The notes below the pieces were generated by a model. The model was not told the origin of the DNA, searched no databases, and worked only from the letters and a program-made list of their open reading frames with translations. Positions 29,353 through 37,640 of a stretch of 64,000 bases of DNA are shown piece by piece. Every line of letters begins with the position of its first letter. The stretch's first letter is position 1. Made by a program: the position numbers and the translations under genes. Origin of the DNA: Maritalea myrionectae DSM 19524 (GTDB lineage Bacteria; Pseudomonadota; Alphaproteobacteria; Rhizobiales; Devosiaceae); the NCBI RefSeq assembly GCF_000423365.1, contig NZ_AUHV01000005.1:310001-374000 (forward strand), read 5' to 3'.

Positions 29353-29673
29353 GATGTTTCTCTCCAGTTAAAAGGTTTCTATCCGCTGGCCAACGGTCAG
29401 GATAGAAACGGCGGGAGATTGAGACTCGATCATTTGCAAAAGGTAACGTTTTTGTGAGTATATATTTCAATGACTTACGCCGAAATTTTTGAGAAAATTT
29501 TCAAAAATCAGGTCTCGCGACAAAGCGCCATCCACAAGAAAAACGCCCCTGAACTCAATCAGAGGCGCTTTGGTTGAACCTGTTCGGGGCGGGAACATGG
29601 TTCAAAAGGGGGTCAAAGAAGAAAGTTGGAAACTTCTCGATTTTGGAGGATGACTTCTGACCCCGATCTCGGT
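29353..29673. other. Gap upstream of fasciclin gene 1 and downstream of msrB
   Basis: This 321-base stretch contains the msrB terminator (29538-29568), the leader of fasciclin gene 1, and an inverted repeat GGGGTCA (near 29610) / TGACCCC (near 29660). TTTTGCAAATG on the minus strand resembles TTTTGCAAACG upstream of the sigma-factor gene. No gene is seen. Confidence 0.5.
29538..29568 (-). terminator. Terminator downstream of msrB
   Basis: On the minus strand GCGCCTCTGA and TCAGGGGCG pair with one mismatch and are followed by TTTTT. It lies about 105 bases after the msrB stop codon. Confidence 0.75.
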
Positions 29674-30207
29674 TTAGGCCGCTTTGAAATTCAACGCGAC
29701 GCCGTTTAGGCAATGGCGCTTGCCGGTAGGCTGCGGTCCATCATCAAAGATGTGTCCCAGGTGTCCGCCGCAGCGGCTGCAATGCACTTCGGTGCGGGTC
29801 GCGAACAACGAATTGTCTGGCTTGGTGCCGATGGCTGCCTCGTCGACGGGCGCCCAAAAGCTCGGCCAGCCTGTTTTGCTGTCATATTTTGTGTCTGAGG
29901 GATAGACCGCTTGGTCGCACCCGGCACAATGATAAATGCCGGCCCGCTTTTCTTCTAATAAGTCAGATGTATAGGGCCGCTCTGTTTGTTCTTCACGCAA
30001 AACCGCGAATTCATTATCTGTCAGCAGCGCCCTCCACTCTTCCGGCGTGCGGGTGATTTCAAATTCGCCTTGGTCATTGGCATTGGCCTGATCTCCTGCG
30101 CGCCAGAAATATGTGCCTGCACCGACACCAGCGACCGCAAATGCCCCCAGACCCAGCCCGATCTTTTTCAAAAATCCGCGACGTTCTATTTTGGTTTCGT
30201 TAGACAT
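29674..30207 (-). CDS. msrB: Tat-exported peptide-methionine (R)-S-oxide reductase MsrB
   Basis: A 177-residue protein. A twin-arginine signal (ERRGFLKK at 8-15, then a hydrophobic glycine/alanine stretch) suggests folded export to the periplasm. The MsrB domain has zinc cysteines 94, 97, 143 and 146 and the catalytic Cys166 in KRHCLNGVAL. It reduces methionine-R-sulfoxide in oxidised proteins. Its place between two secreted fasciclin genes, near a sigma/anti-sigma pair, suggests envelope oxidative repair. The electron donor is not encoded here. Confidence 0.93.
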   Translation of the reverse strand: MSNETKIERRGFLKKIGLGLGAFAVAGVGAGTYFWRAGDQANANDQGEFEITRTPEEWRALLTDNEFAVLREEQTERPYTSDLLEEKRAGIYHCAGCDQAVYPSDTKYDSKTGWPSFWAPVDEAAIGTKPDNSLFATRTEVHCSRCGGHLGHIFDDGPQPTGKRHCLNGVALNFKAA

Positions 30208-30236
30208 TTGCCGAACTCCTTGTTGGGGGGATGAAA

Positions 30237-30262
30237 ATGGGCTGGCCCGAAGGCCAACCCAC
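30237..30262 (-). terminator. Hairpin terminator after fasciclin gene 2
   Basis: On the minus strand GGGTTGGCC and GGCCAGCCC enclose a TTCG tetraloop, followed by ATTTTCATC. It is 14 bases after the fasciclin stop codon. Confidence 0.7.
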
Positions 30263-30276
30263 CGCTCACGATAAGC

Positions 30277-30849
30277 TTATTTTGGAACCAAAACTGAGTT
30301 CACAACGTGGATCACGCCGTTTGATTGGTTCACATCGGCGATGGTTACTTTCGCAGCATTGCCATTTTCGTCGATGATATAGACGTTGCCGTCATTCAAC
30401 TGGGCAGATAGTGCGTCGCCACTCACAGCTGTGAAATTATATGTGCCGCCATTGTCCTCGATCATTTTGATCAAGTCTGCAGCTTTCACGTCACCGGCCA
30501 CAACGTGGGCGGTCAACACTTTGGTCAGCATGTCTTTGTTTTCAGGCTTCAGCAATGTTTCAACTGTGCCTTCTGGCAATGCTTCAAATGCCGCATTAGT
30601 TGGGGCAAACACTGTGAATGGGCCTTCGCTTTGCAATGTCTCAACAAGACCTGCGGCTTTCACAGCAGCAACCAATGTGGTGTGGTCTTTTGAGTTAACA
30701 GCGTTTTCAACAATGTTTTTATCTGCGAACATTGCTGCGCCGCCTACCATTGGGTTGTCGTCCATGGCGAACGCCGCGCCTGCTGACGCAAAGCCGATGG
30801 TTGTGGCTACAAATAGGGCTGATGATGTTTTCAAAATTGATTTTAGCAT
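30277..30849 (-). CDS. Secreted fasciclin-domain protein 2
   Basis: A 190-residue paralogue of the protein encoded at 28810, sharing MLKSILKTSSA at the signal peptide, FTVFAPTNAAFEALPEGTVETLL and GVIHVVNSVLVPK. The signal peptide probably ends after AAFA (about 28). A methionine-rich insert (DDNPMVGGAAMF) follows in this copy only. ATG 30849 has GGAGAGG upstream. It is separated from the sigma/anti-sigma operon by 249 bases with a candidate ECF promoter. Confidence 0.92.
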   Translation of the reverse strand: MLKSILKTSSALFVATTIGFASAGAAFAMDDNPMVGGAAMFADKNIVENAVNSKDHTTLVAAVKAAGLVETLQSEGPFTVFAPTNAAFEALPEGTVETLLKPENKDMLTKVLTAHVVAGDVKAADLIKMIEDNGGTYNFTAVSGDALSAQLNDGNVYIIDENGNAAKVTIADVNQSNGVIHVVNSVLVPK

Positions 30850-30898
30850 GATTACCTCTCCGTTGTTTTTAAACACCCTCATCAAAAGGGTTACTGCA

Positions 30899-30927
30899 GA
30901 TACGGGAGGGTTTTCGGCTTTGTTTCA
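30899..30927 (-). promoter_or_regulatory. Candidate ECF-sigma promoter of fasciclin gene 2
   Basis: The minus strand has TGAAAC, 17 bases, then CGTATC, a typical ECF layout, 50 bases before the start codon. No equally good match was found before the other genes of the cluster, so control by the adjacent SigK-like factor is only suggested. Confidence 0.35.
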
Positions 30928-31035
30928 GAATGTGTCGATTTTTTTGAAATTTTATGAATTATTGTTTTATTTCAGACGCTTACATTTAAATTTTCTTCAT
31001 GTCTTTTTTCCGGCGCGAGATCTATTTCCGTTCAA

Positions 31036-31072
31036 CACGAAAAAACCGAGATGGTTTGACCATCCCGGTTTG
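31036..31072 (-). terminator. Terminator of the sigma/anti-sigma operon
   Basis: On the minus strand AAACCGGGATGG and CCATCTCGGTTT pair with one mismatch and run into TTTTTT, about 27 bases after the anti-sigma stop codon. Confidence 0.9.
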
Positions 31073-31098
31073 CAGAGTTTGGCAATAAATGGCGTGCC

Positions 31099-31836
31099 CT
31101 AGATGGTGCGCAACTGACCGGACGCGATCACTGGGCCTGTTGGCAATCCAGTTGGCGACCCGCCAAGCGGCTCGACGGAGATGGCGAAAGTTGCGCCTTC
31201 ATCCAATTGCGCCAGCAAGGCCTCGTCCAAATCCAGTGTAGTTGTGCCTTGTGCCTCAACCAAAGCGATGGACACGGGGTTGCCTTCAGCCGGCACCAGC
31301 CATAATTCATGGTCATGTTCAGCACTGGACTGCATGGCGGTCAAAATTGTCATTTGGCGCTTGGCTCGATCCAGTCGCGCCACCATGGCAGGGCTTGTGC
31401 CTTCGCTGGTGAGCGTCGCTACCAGTTCCTGCGTCGTCAATGTAGGTTGGGTTGGTGCAAGTGGCCCGCCATAAATCAACATCGCAAGTGCAATCGCAGC
31501 CACGGCGCTGGTACCCAGGCTCAGACCGCGCCAAAGATTGACGCTTTGCCACCAGGCGGCCAAACCTTTCGGCGCGGTGGACGGTGTTTCAACAAGGCCC
31601 AAGCGATGTTCGATCTGCGACCACACTGCCGGCGATGGCATTTGTGGTTCCACATCATCCAACATGGGGGTGAGACGCGATGTCCACCCATCCACTTCGT
31701 GCTGAAAACTGATGTTCTGATCATAAAGCATAGCGGCCTTGTCATGTTCGTCTTTTTCCAAAACGCCCATGGCAAATTCGGCGGCCAGCCATCGCTCTTT
31801 TTCAGTTAGATCAGAATTGTTCACGCTATTGCTCAT
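31099..31836 (-). CDS. RskA-type anti-sigma factor
   Basis: A 245-residue single-span membrane protein. A cytoplasmic N-terminus with LAAEFAMGVLEKDE (RskA/ChrR-like sigma-binding region), one span at about 104-123 (LSLGTSAVAAIALAMLIYGG) and a periplasmic RskA domain ([46 protein letters not shown]). Such proteins hold the partner ECF factor at the membrane until regulated proteolysis. It overlaps the sigma gene by 11 bases. Confidence 0.9.
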   Translation of the reverse strand: MSNSVNNSDLTEKERWLAAEFAMGVLEKDEHDKAAMLYDQNISFQHEVDGWTSRLTPMLDDVEPQMPSPAVWSQIEHRLGLVETPSTAPKGLAAWWQSVNLWRGLSLGTSAVAAIALAMLIYGGPLAPTQPTLTTQELVATLTSEGTSPAMVARLDRAKRQMTILTAMQSSAEHDHELWLVPAEGNPVSIALVEAQGTTTLDLDEALLAQLDEGATFAISVEPLGGSPTGLPTGPVIASGQLRTI

Positions 31837-32392
31837 TTCCTAGACATTCCTTTAGCGACAGCAGCGAGCGCCTTATCCATGTTTTCACCGTATTGATCGG
31901 CACTTTTAATTCATCCGCCGCCTGCTGATAAGACCAGCCGCTCAAATAGGTGCGGCGCACACATTGGGCATGGTCTTGTTTTAACTGCTCAAGGCACAGG
32001 TCGATTTGCTTGGCCACTTGGCCCGAAATTGTTTGTTGCTCGGGCGATGGTTCTGCGTCCGGCAAATCGAAATGATCATCAATTTGCTCTGTTGGCTTCC
32101 CCCGGGATCGCACACGGTCAATTGCCTGATTGCGCACAATGGTGGAAAGCCAAGCCACTGGCGTTGCGCGCCCCATGGCATATTGATCCGATTTTTGCCA
32201 AATTTTTACAAACGCATCTTGGAGCACGTCCTCTGCCTCTTGCTTCTCCCTTAAGATACGGAAACACACGCCAAAAAGTTTCGGCGCCATCAAAGAATAA
32301 AGCTCAGAAAATGCAGATTTGTCGCCCAGGGCGGTACGACCAATTAAATATTCGAGGGTTTGGGCACTGATATTGCGGTGCGCGTCAGTCAT
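31826..32392 (-). CDS. SigK-like ECF RNA polymerase sigma factor
   Basis: A 188-residue ECF sigma factor. Region 2 (AFSELYSLMAPKLFGVCFRILREKQEAEDVLQDAFVKIW, about 27-66) and WLSTIVRNQAIDRVR are clear, and region 4 has RTYLSGWSYQQAADELKVPINTVKTWIRRSLLSLKECL. The partner is the RskA-like gene that overlaps its 3' end. In Mycobacterium tuberculosis SigK/RskA controls fasciclin proteins; the nearby fasciclin and msrB genes are the likely targets here (inference). Confidence 0.92.
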   Translation of the reverse strand: MTDAHRNISAQTLEYLIGRTALGDKSAFSELYSLMAPKLFGVCFRILREKQEAEDVLQDAFVKIWQKSDQYAMGRATPVAWLSTIVRNQAIDRVRSRGKPTEQIDDHFDLPDAEPSPEQQTISGQVAKQIDLCLEQLKQDHAQCVRRTYLSGWSYQQAADELKVPINTVKTWIRRSLLSLKECLGNEQ

Positions 32393-32475
32393 TTATCCTC
32401 ACCTTTGGCCAATATGAGCCACAGACTAAAAAGGGCTTAGTCTAGTTTACGGTGCGTTTGCAAAACTGGATCATA

Positions 32476-32853
32476 TTACTTTTTCGCGCGCGCCCGCGCA
32501 CCACGCTGTTCAACTTCTTGGATGAGAAATTCCAAGTCTGACGGTTCGAGCGAATTGATGTTATGCGCCAATTTGTTGCTCAATGTCGTTGCCTTGGGAT
32601 CAAGACCGGCCGTATCGATGGTGATTTTTGGATCAGATAGATCCGCCAAACGCTGCAATTCCTCAGCTTCATCCCAAATGACGTTAAAATAAGCGATGAT
32701 GCGTTGCAGCATATACCAGGTGGGCTTGCCGCGATGGCCGTGTTCGAGCGCCGACAAATACGCGCTCGATACATTTAGATCTGCCGCCATCTGCTTCAGC
32801 GTGATCTTACGGTCACGGCGCATTTGGCGCATTTTTGCGCCGAGAGGGGTCAT
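32476..32853 (-). CDS. XRE-family helix-turn-helix regulator
   Basis: A 125-residue protein with an N-terminal helix-turn-helix (residues 5-60: KITLKQMAADLNVSSAYLSALEHGHRG) and a C-terminal helical part. It overlaps the smr gene by four bases, a coupling common in Hyphomicrobiales. The target genes are unknown. Confidence 0.88.
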   Translation of the reverse strand: MTPLGAKMRQMRRDRKITLKQMAADLNVSSAYLSALEHGHRGKPTWYMLQRIIAYFNVIWDEAEELQRLADLSDPKITIDTAGLDPKATTLSNKLAHNINSLEPSDLEFLIQEVEQRGARARAKK

Positions 32854-33488
32854 TTTGAATTCCGTTTCAGCCTGATATAAAGCGCACCTTCGCCACCATG
32901 TGATTGGCCAGCCCCCTCAATACCAGCAATCATGCCACGCAAATGAGGTTCTTCGAGCCATTGGGGTACACGATAGCGCAACACACCCTTTTGCTCAAAT
33001 TGGGCAAAATCCGTGCGGCGCACGCCCTTACCCGTAATCACCAGCAGATTGCGGCGCCCGCGCGCAAATGCGCTGGCGATAAAATGACTGAGCGCACCGT
33101 GTGCTTCATGCTGGCGCATGCCGTGCAGATCCAATGTCGCCTCGATCGGGGTTCGGCCGCGGCGCAATTTACGCTGTGTTTTGGCGTCAATGCGCTTATC
33201 GGCCACTTTGGCCCGGATCACCGAATTGATGTGCGGCTGTGCATTTAGTTGTTGCTGTGGGGTGTGTGGCACCAGCGGCGCCCATTCGCGCTTGCCCGGC
33301 GCGTTCTGTGCTGCGCTGGTTTTTAAGTTGTCTGGCTTGCTTTTCAGCTTGTCAGTTGCATCTGGCGGCGTAATTTTGCGCAAAGATTGCATTTTTTCAG
33401 GCTTTAAAGGCGATACGGACCGAGTCACCTCGGTCCATAAATGCCAATCGCCCAAGTCTTGCGCTTTTTTTTTGCCGCCTCGCCCCAT
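32850..33488 (-). CDS. Smr/MutS2-C-terminal domain protein
   Basis: A 212-residue protein: a basic, disordered N-terminal half, then an Smr domain with LDLHGMRQHEAHGAL (about 117-131) and LLVITGKGVRR. Smr domains nick DNA or RNA; in bacteria stand-alone versions are linked to translation quality control or recombination. It starts three bases after the timA-like gene. The lytic transglycosylase gene mltA, often found at this point in related genomes, is absent. Confidence 0.9.
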   Translation of the reverse strand: MGRGGKKKAQDLGDWHLWTEVTRSVSPLKPEKMQSLRKITPPDATDKLKSKPDNLKTSAAQNAPGKREWAPLVPHTPQQQLNAQPHINSVIRAKVADKRIDAKTQRKLRRGRTPIEATLDLHGMRQHEAHGALSHFIASAFARGRRNLLVITGKGVRRTDFAQFEQKGVLRYRVPQWLEEPHLRGMIAGIEGAGQSHGGEGALYIRLKRNSK

Positions 33489-33491
33489 TGA

Positions 33492-34241
33492 TCAGTCCAA
33501 CTGATCGGTGCGGACCAATTTCCAATTCGGATCGCGTGATTTGATGGGACGCGCAAAGGTCCACTCATCGGCAATATCAACGATAGCTTCAAGATCGCCT
33601 TCAATCACCTCACCTGACTTGTCGCGCACCGCGCTAACCACTTGCGCCCGATAATCGACGGTGACCAGAGCGTCTTTGCCCTCAAATTCCACGTCAACAA
33701 TTTCGACATTTTTAAAGCCGACAAAAGTGAACTGATTGGTTTGGCCTTCAGCTTCACGGGCATTAATCGCCTGCTCAAACTCGTCATAAATTGACCGATC
33801 AAGCAGCATTTTCAGGGTTTTCTTATCACCTTGCGCGAAGGCCACCACGATCATTTCATAGGCTGAGATCGCCCCGTCGAGGAACTGCTTTGGCGAAAAG
33901 TCACGATCTAAATCGGCCAACTCCTGCAGCCCTTTGGCGACATTGGTACGTTCGCCTGCGATGCGTTCAATTTCAGCTTCCGTTTTCAAACGGCGTTTTT
34001 GTGCATCCAATTGAGGGCGCGAATTGTTATTTTCACGACGGCCCAAATCGATCACATTGCCAGCGTCTTTTTCGCGGGCACTTTCACCGTCGGGCGCATT
34101 TTCTTTGTCGTTTTTATCCTGTTGCTGGTATGGCGGGCGTTCTTCACCGGTGCGTGTGCCCAATACGGACCGCAGCCGGAACAGCACAACCACAGCAATA
34201 ATCAAGAAGATAAGGGTGGTTGGATCTAAAAAGTCTTGCAT
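33492..34241 (-). CDS. Tim44/TimA family protein
   Basis: A 249-residue protein with an N-terminal membrane anchor (about 7-23), a charged linker, and a Tim44-like domain (FLDGAISAYEMIVVAFAQGDKKTLKMLLDRSIYDEF, then VDYRAQVVSAVRDKSGEVIEGD). It is related to the mitochondrial import motor subunit Tim44. In Alphaproteobacteria it sits divergent from fxsA-secB, as here, and its role is unsettled. Confidence 0.9.
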   Translation of the reverse strand: MQDFLDPTTLIFLIIAVVVLFRLRSVLGTRTGEERPPYQQQDKNDKENAPDGESAREKDAGNVIDLGRRENNNSRPQLDAQKRRLKTEAEIERIAGERTNVAKGLQELADLDRDFSPKQFLDGAISAYEMIVVAFAQGDKKTLKMLLDRSIYDEFEQAINAREAEGQTNQFTFVGFKNVEIVDVEFEGKDALVTVDYRAQVVSAVRDKSGEVIEGDLEAIVDIADEWTFARPIKSRDPNWKLVRTDQLD

Positions 34242-34387
34242 ATTTGCCTCGTCATGCGCCGGAGCGCGCTCGCAATTTCATTGTTTCTCCCTATATATAT
34301 GGCAAGATACGCTTATGGCCAGCTTTGAGACCATCGATTGGCCAAAGAAATGTCATTTTGTCACATGAACGCCTATAAGGAGCCACC

Positions 34388-34861
34388 TTGTCCCGGATTT
34401 TATTTGCCCTGTTTGTTGTGGTGCCCATCATTGAAATTGCTATTTTTGTCGCTCTTGGCGGCTTAATCGGGTTTTGGTGGACCATGGGCGGCATTGTTTT
34501 CACCGCGATCTTGGGGTCGTTCCTGTTGCGGCAACAGGGCATGTCGGTTTTATTTTCCATTCAGAACAAGCTCAATGCTGGCGGTTTTCCGGCGCAAGAG
34601 ATTGTTGATGGGGTCATGTTGGCGATTGCGGGTGCCTTGTTGCTGACCCCAGGGTTTTTCACCGATGCGGTTGGTTTTTCGCTGTTTGTGCCGCTGGTGC
34701 GCCAAACTTTGTTCACCGAGTTGCGCAAGCGGGTGAAAATCGTGTCCGCCACATCCTATCAATCTTACCAACAGCGGCCCCCTCACGATGGGCCGCGACG
34801 CAAAGACGACGAAGACGTGATCGATTTGGACCGCGATCATTGGCGCGATGATGAGCGTTGA
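34388..34861 (+). CDS. fxsA: FxsA family membrane protein
   Basis: A 157-residue protein with the FxsA core: VVPIIEIAIFVALGGLIGFWWTM, TAILGSFLLRQQG, DGVMLAIAGALLLTPGFFTDAVG, then an Arg/Asp-rich tail. The E. coli protein suppresses F-plasmid exclusion of phage T7; the native role is unclear. The start is TTG with AAGGAG seven bases upstream. secB follows after 97 bases. Confidence 0.9.
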   Translation: MSRILFALFVVVPIIEIAIFVALGGLIGFWWTMGGIVFTAILGSFLLRQQGMSVLFSIQNKLNAGGFPAQEIVDGVMLAIAGALLLTPGFFTDAVGFSLFVPLVRQTLFTELRKRVKIVSATSYQSYQQRPPHDGPRRKDDEDVIDLDRDHWRDDER

Positions 34862-34958
34862 TTTAGCGCAGGATTTTGCCCGCTGCAGGCTTCTTGTCGT
34901 CTCGGCCTAAAAGTGATAGCCACTTGTTCGATTAATTTTAAACGAAATGGGCAGGAAC

Positions 34959-35453
34959 ATGGCCGAAGAAGAAAACAAAGCAGCCGCAGGGGATCAACCT
35001 GCGCCTTCACTCAATATCGTTGGGCAATACATCAAAGATTTGAGCTTTGAAAACCCAAATGCGCCAGCATCGCTTAGCGCTGGCCAAGCACCACAAATTA
35101 GCATTTCCATCAATGTGGGCGCGCAAAAGCAGCAAGATGAGCTTTATGCAGTGGAATTGACCATCAATGCCAAAGCAGAGCGCGACGAAAAAGTCTTGTT
35201 CAGTGTTGAATTGGTTTATGGCGGGTTGTTCGCGATCAAGAACTTCCCTGAAAACCAACTTCATCCTTTGGTGATGATCGAGTGCCCGCGTTTGATTTTC
35301 CCATTTGCGCGTCAATTGCTGGCCACAGTGACACAAACTGGTGGTTTCCCACCATTGTTGATGGAACCTGTCGATTTTTCATCGATCTATCGCCAGAATT
35401 TGGAAGCCGCAGCGCAACAGCAGCAGCAAAATGGCGAAGCCAAGCCAAACTAA
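34959..35453 (+). CDS. secB: Protein-export chaperone SecB
   Basis: A 164-residue tetrameric chaperone: LNIVGQYIKDLSFENPNAP, ECPRLIFPFARQLLATVTQTGGFPPLLMEPVDF, and a glutamine-rich tail. It keeps presecretory proteins unfolded for SecA. ATG 34959 has AGGAA five bases upstream; an in-frame ATG 12 bases earlier is less well placed. It is convergent with dnaQ. Confidence 0.96.
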   Translation: MAEEENKAAAGDQPAPSLNIVGQYIKDLSFENPNAPASLSAGQAPQISISINVGAQKQQDELYAVELTINAKAERDEKVLFSVELVYGGLFAIKNFPENQLHPLVMIECPRLIFPFARQLLATVTQTGGFPPLLMEPVDFSSIYRQNLEAAAQQQQQNGEAKPN

Positions 35454-35459
35454 TTCAGG

Positions 35460-36158
35460 TTAAGACCAATATTTGGCCCACAACGCTTCATCATTCATGT
35501 GAAGCACAAAATCTTTGTGGCGCTGAATTTGATCTTCGCTTAGACGAGATGGCAAAGGGGTCGGGCGCTGGCGCGCGGCCTCTTTTTTTATGGTTTTGCC
35601 CGCCTCCTCGTCGCTTTGCGATTGTGCGGCCAAAGACAGGCCAACTTGGCGCCCGCCAATCAATTCCAAATAGACTTCGGCCAAAATCTCACTATCGAGC
35701 AGTGCGCCGTGCAAGGTGCGGCGGGCATTATCGATGCCATAATGACGACAGAGCGCGTCCAAATTTACGCGGGCGCCGGGATGTTTTTTTCGCGCCAACA
35801 TCACGGTGTCGATCACTTCATTTTCAAGTCGACGCTTGCTGGCCCATTCCAGTTCTGCCTGCAAAAAGCCCATATCGAACGGCGCATTGTGGATCACCAA
35901 CACCGAATCAGAGACGAAATCGAGGAAATCGTCGGCCACATCTTTAAATAGGGGCTTGTCGGCCAAAAATTCGTTGCCCAACCCATGCACCTTGAAGGCT
36001 TCTTCCGGCATGTCCCGCTGGGGATTGCAATAAACATGATAATTGCTGCCTGTGGGGATGTGGTTAATCAGCTCCACGCACCCGATTTCCACCAACCGGT
36101 CACCCGTGGCCGGGCTTAACCCTGTGGTCTCTGTATCCAGCACAATTTCGCGTTTCAA
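35460..36158 (-). CDS. dnaQ: DNA polymerase III subunit epsilon
   Basis: A 232-residue 3'-to-5' proofreading exonuclease: ExoI motif VLDTETTGLSP, ExoII VIHNAPFDMGFL, and ExoIII with HGALLDSEILAEVYLEL. A C-terminal tail follows the nuclease domain and would bind the alpha subunit. It is the last gene of a maf-aroE-coaE-dnaQ run leading away from the origin. Confidence 0.96.
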   Translation of the reverse strand: MKREIVLDTETTGLSPATGDRLVEIGCVELINHIPTGSNYHVYCNPQRDMPEEAFKVHGLGNEFLADKPLFKDVADDFLDFVSDSVLVIHNAPFDMGFLQAELEWASKRRLENEVIDTVMLARKKHPGARVNLDALCRHYGIDNARRTLHGALLDSEILAEVYLELIGGRQVGLSLAAQSQSDEEAGKTIKKEAARQRPTPLPSRLSEDQIQRHKDFVLHMNDEALWAKYWS

Positions 36159-36196
36159 AGCACTCGCCTTTATCCATCATTCGGTGAGCCATCAGT

Positions 36197-36808
36197 TTAG
36201 TCGGCTTTTGCGGCCAAACAAGCTTTGATGATCTCATCCACAGCCGATTGTGTTTGCTCCAGGCTGGTGCCCGTATCGATTTCAAAATCAGCCCGTTTAC
36301 GCTTTTCACTTTGCGGCATTTGACGCGCCAAAATCGCCTCAAATTTTTGTTCATTCATGCCCTGGCGCGCCAGCGCCCGTTGTTTTTGAATGTCCGGCGC
36401 GCAAAAAGTAACCGCGATAAAGTCGGTGGGGTAGGATTTGCCCGTTTCGAACAGCAACGGGATTTCAAGAATGGCCAATTTTTCTTTGTTTTCAGTCGCT
36501 TGATCCAGAAAATCGTGCATCTTTTGTTGCACCATCGGATGGATCAGGGCCTCAAGCTTGGCAAGATTTTCTGGTTGGCCCAGCACTTTTTTGGATAGAG
36601 CCGCCCGATCGATCTTGCCGTCAACAATTGCGTCGGGGAAAAGATTGCCCATGGCGGCAACTGCCTCACCGGCATAAAGCTCATGCACCGCTTTATCTGC
36701 ATCGTAAATGGGAATATTGCGCTTGGCGAACATGCCGGCCACGGTGGATTTGCCGGTGGCAATAGAGCCGGTCAGGCCCAGCACCACTGGTTTATCAGCG
36801 CTCGTCAT
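36197..36808 (-). CDS. coaE: Dephospho-CoA kinase
   Basis: A 203-residue P-loop kinase: GLTGSIATGKSTVAGMF (11-27), YDADKAVHELY, HPMVQQKM and LEIPLLFETG. It phosphorylates dephospho-CoA in the last step of coenzyme A synthesis. ATG 36808 has GTGAGG eight bases upstream and overlaps the end of aroE by 14 bases. Confidence 0.95.
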   Translation of the reverse strand: MTSADKPVVLGLTGSIATGKSTVAGMFAKRNIPIYDADKAVHELYAGEAVAAMGNLFPDAIVDGKIDRAALSKKVLGQPENLAKLEALIHPMVQQKMHDFLDQATENKEKLAILEIPLLFETGKSYPTDFIAVTFCAPDIQKQRALARQGMNEQKFEAILARQMPQSEKRKRADFEIDTGTSLEQTQSAVDEIIKACLAAKAD

Positions 36809-37640
36809 TTTCAACCTCACCATGAATATAAAGGAACAGATCCCGGTCCACTTCAGGTTTTTTGCCGAACCAGCGTTCAAACCCAGGCACAGCCTGATGC
36901 AGCAGCATGCCGAGGCCCGTGGCAATGTTCAGGCCGCGATCTTGTGCCTCTTGCAGCAAAGGTGTCATGAGCGGCGTGTAGACAATGTCAGTGACCAAAG
37001 CTGTTTTGGGCAATTTATCCACATCGAGATTTTCAAATCCCGTGCCGTTCATGCCGATGGAACTGGTGTTGACAACGAAGTCCGCTTTTTTGGCAAGTTC
37101 GTTAAATTTATCAAGGGGTTGTGGCTCTATCGGACCATCGAATTCATCCGCCAACTCTTCGGCACGGGCAAGGGTGCGATTGAGCAGATAGATGGTTTCA
37201 AAGCCTTTTTCCACAAGTGCATTGAGGATAGCGCGGGCAGCGCCGCCTGCGCCCAAAACAATCGCGATATTTTTGTGGGTGTCCCAGTCGGGCACCTGAT
37301 CATCAAGATTGGCTAAAAATCCATAAGCATCTGTATTGTCGCCGAAAATCTGTCCATCCTGCTGCCAAATCGTGTTGACCGCGCCAATTTTGCGGGCCGT
37401 GTCGGTCAGTTGATCACACAGCTCAAACGCCAATTGCTTGTGGGGCAGGGTGATGTTGCCGCCTTGCCATTGGCCCGCGCGCACCGCGCTGAATAAATCC
37501 CGTAACCCGGCCTCATCAGTTTCAACGGCTTCATACTTACCTTCAAGGCCATATTTTTGCAGCCAATAGCTGTGCACCCGCGGTGATTTTGAATGTTTAA
37601 TGGGGGAGCCAGTGACGAAGGCGCGTTTTGGTTCAGTCAT
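36795..37640 (-). CDS. aroE: Shikimate dehydrogenase
   Basis: A 281-residue enzyme: GSPIKHSKSPRVHSYW, NITLPHKQLAFELCD with the catalytic Lys-Asp pair, and the Rossmann loop VLGAGGAARAI. It reduces 3-dehydroshikimate with NADPH in aromatic amino-acid synthesis. It directly follows maf. Confidence 0.97.
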   Translation of the reverse strand: MTEPKRAFVTGSPIKHSKSPRVHSYWLQKYGLEGKYEAVETDEAGLRDLFSAVRAGQWQGGNITLPHKQLAFELCDQLTDTARKIGAVNTIWQQDGQIFGDNTDAYGFLANLDDQVPDWDTHKNIAIVLGAGGAARAILNALVEKGFETIYLLNRTLARAEELADEFDGPIEPQPLDKFNELAKKADFVVNTSSIGMNGTGFENLDVDKLPKTALVTDIVYTPLMTPLLQEAQDRGLNIATGLGMLLHQAVPGFERWFGKKPEVDRDLFLYIHGEVENDER

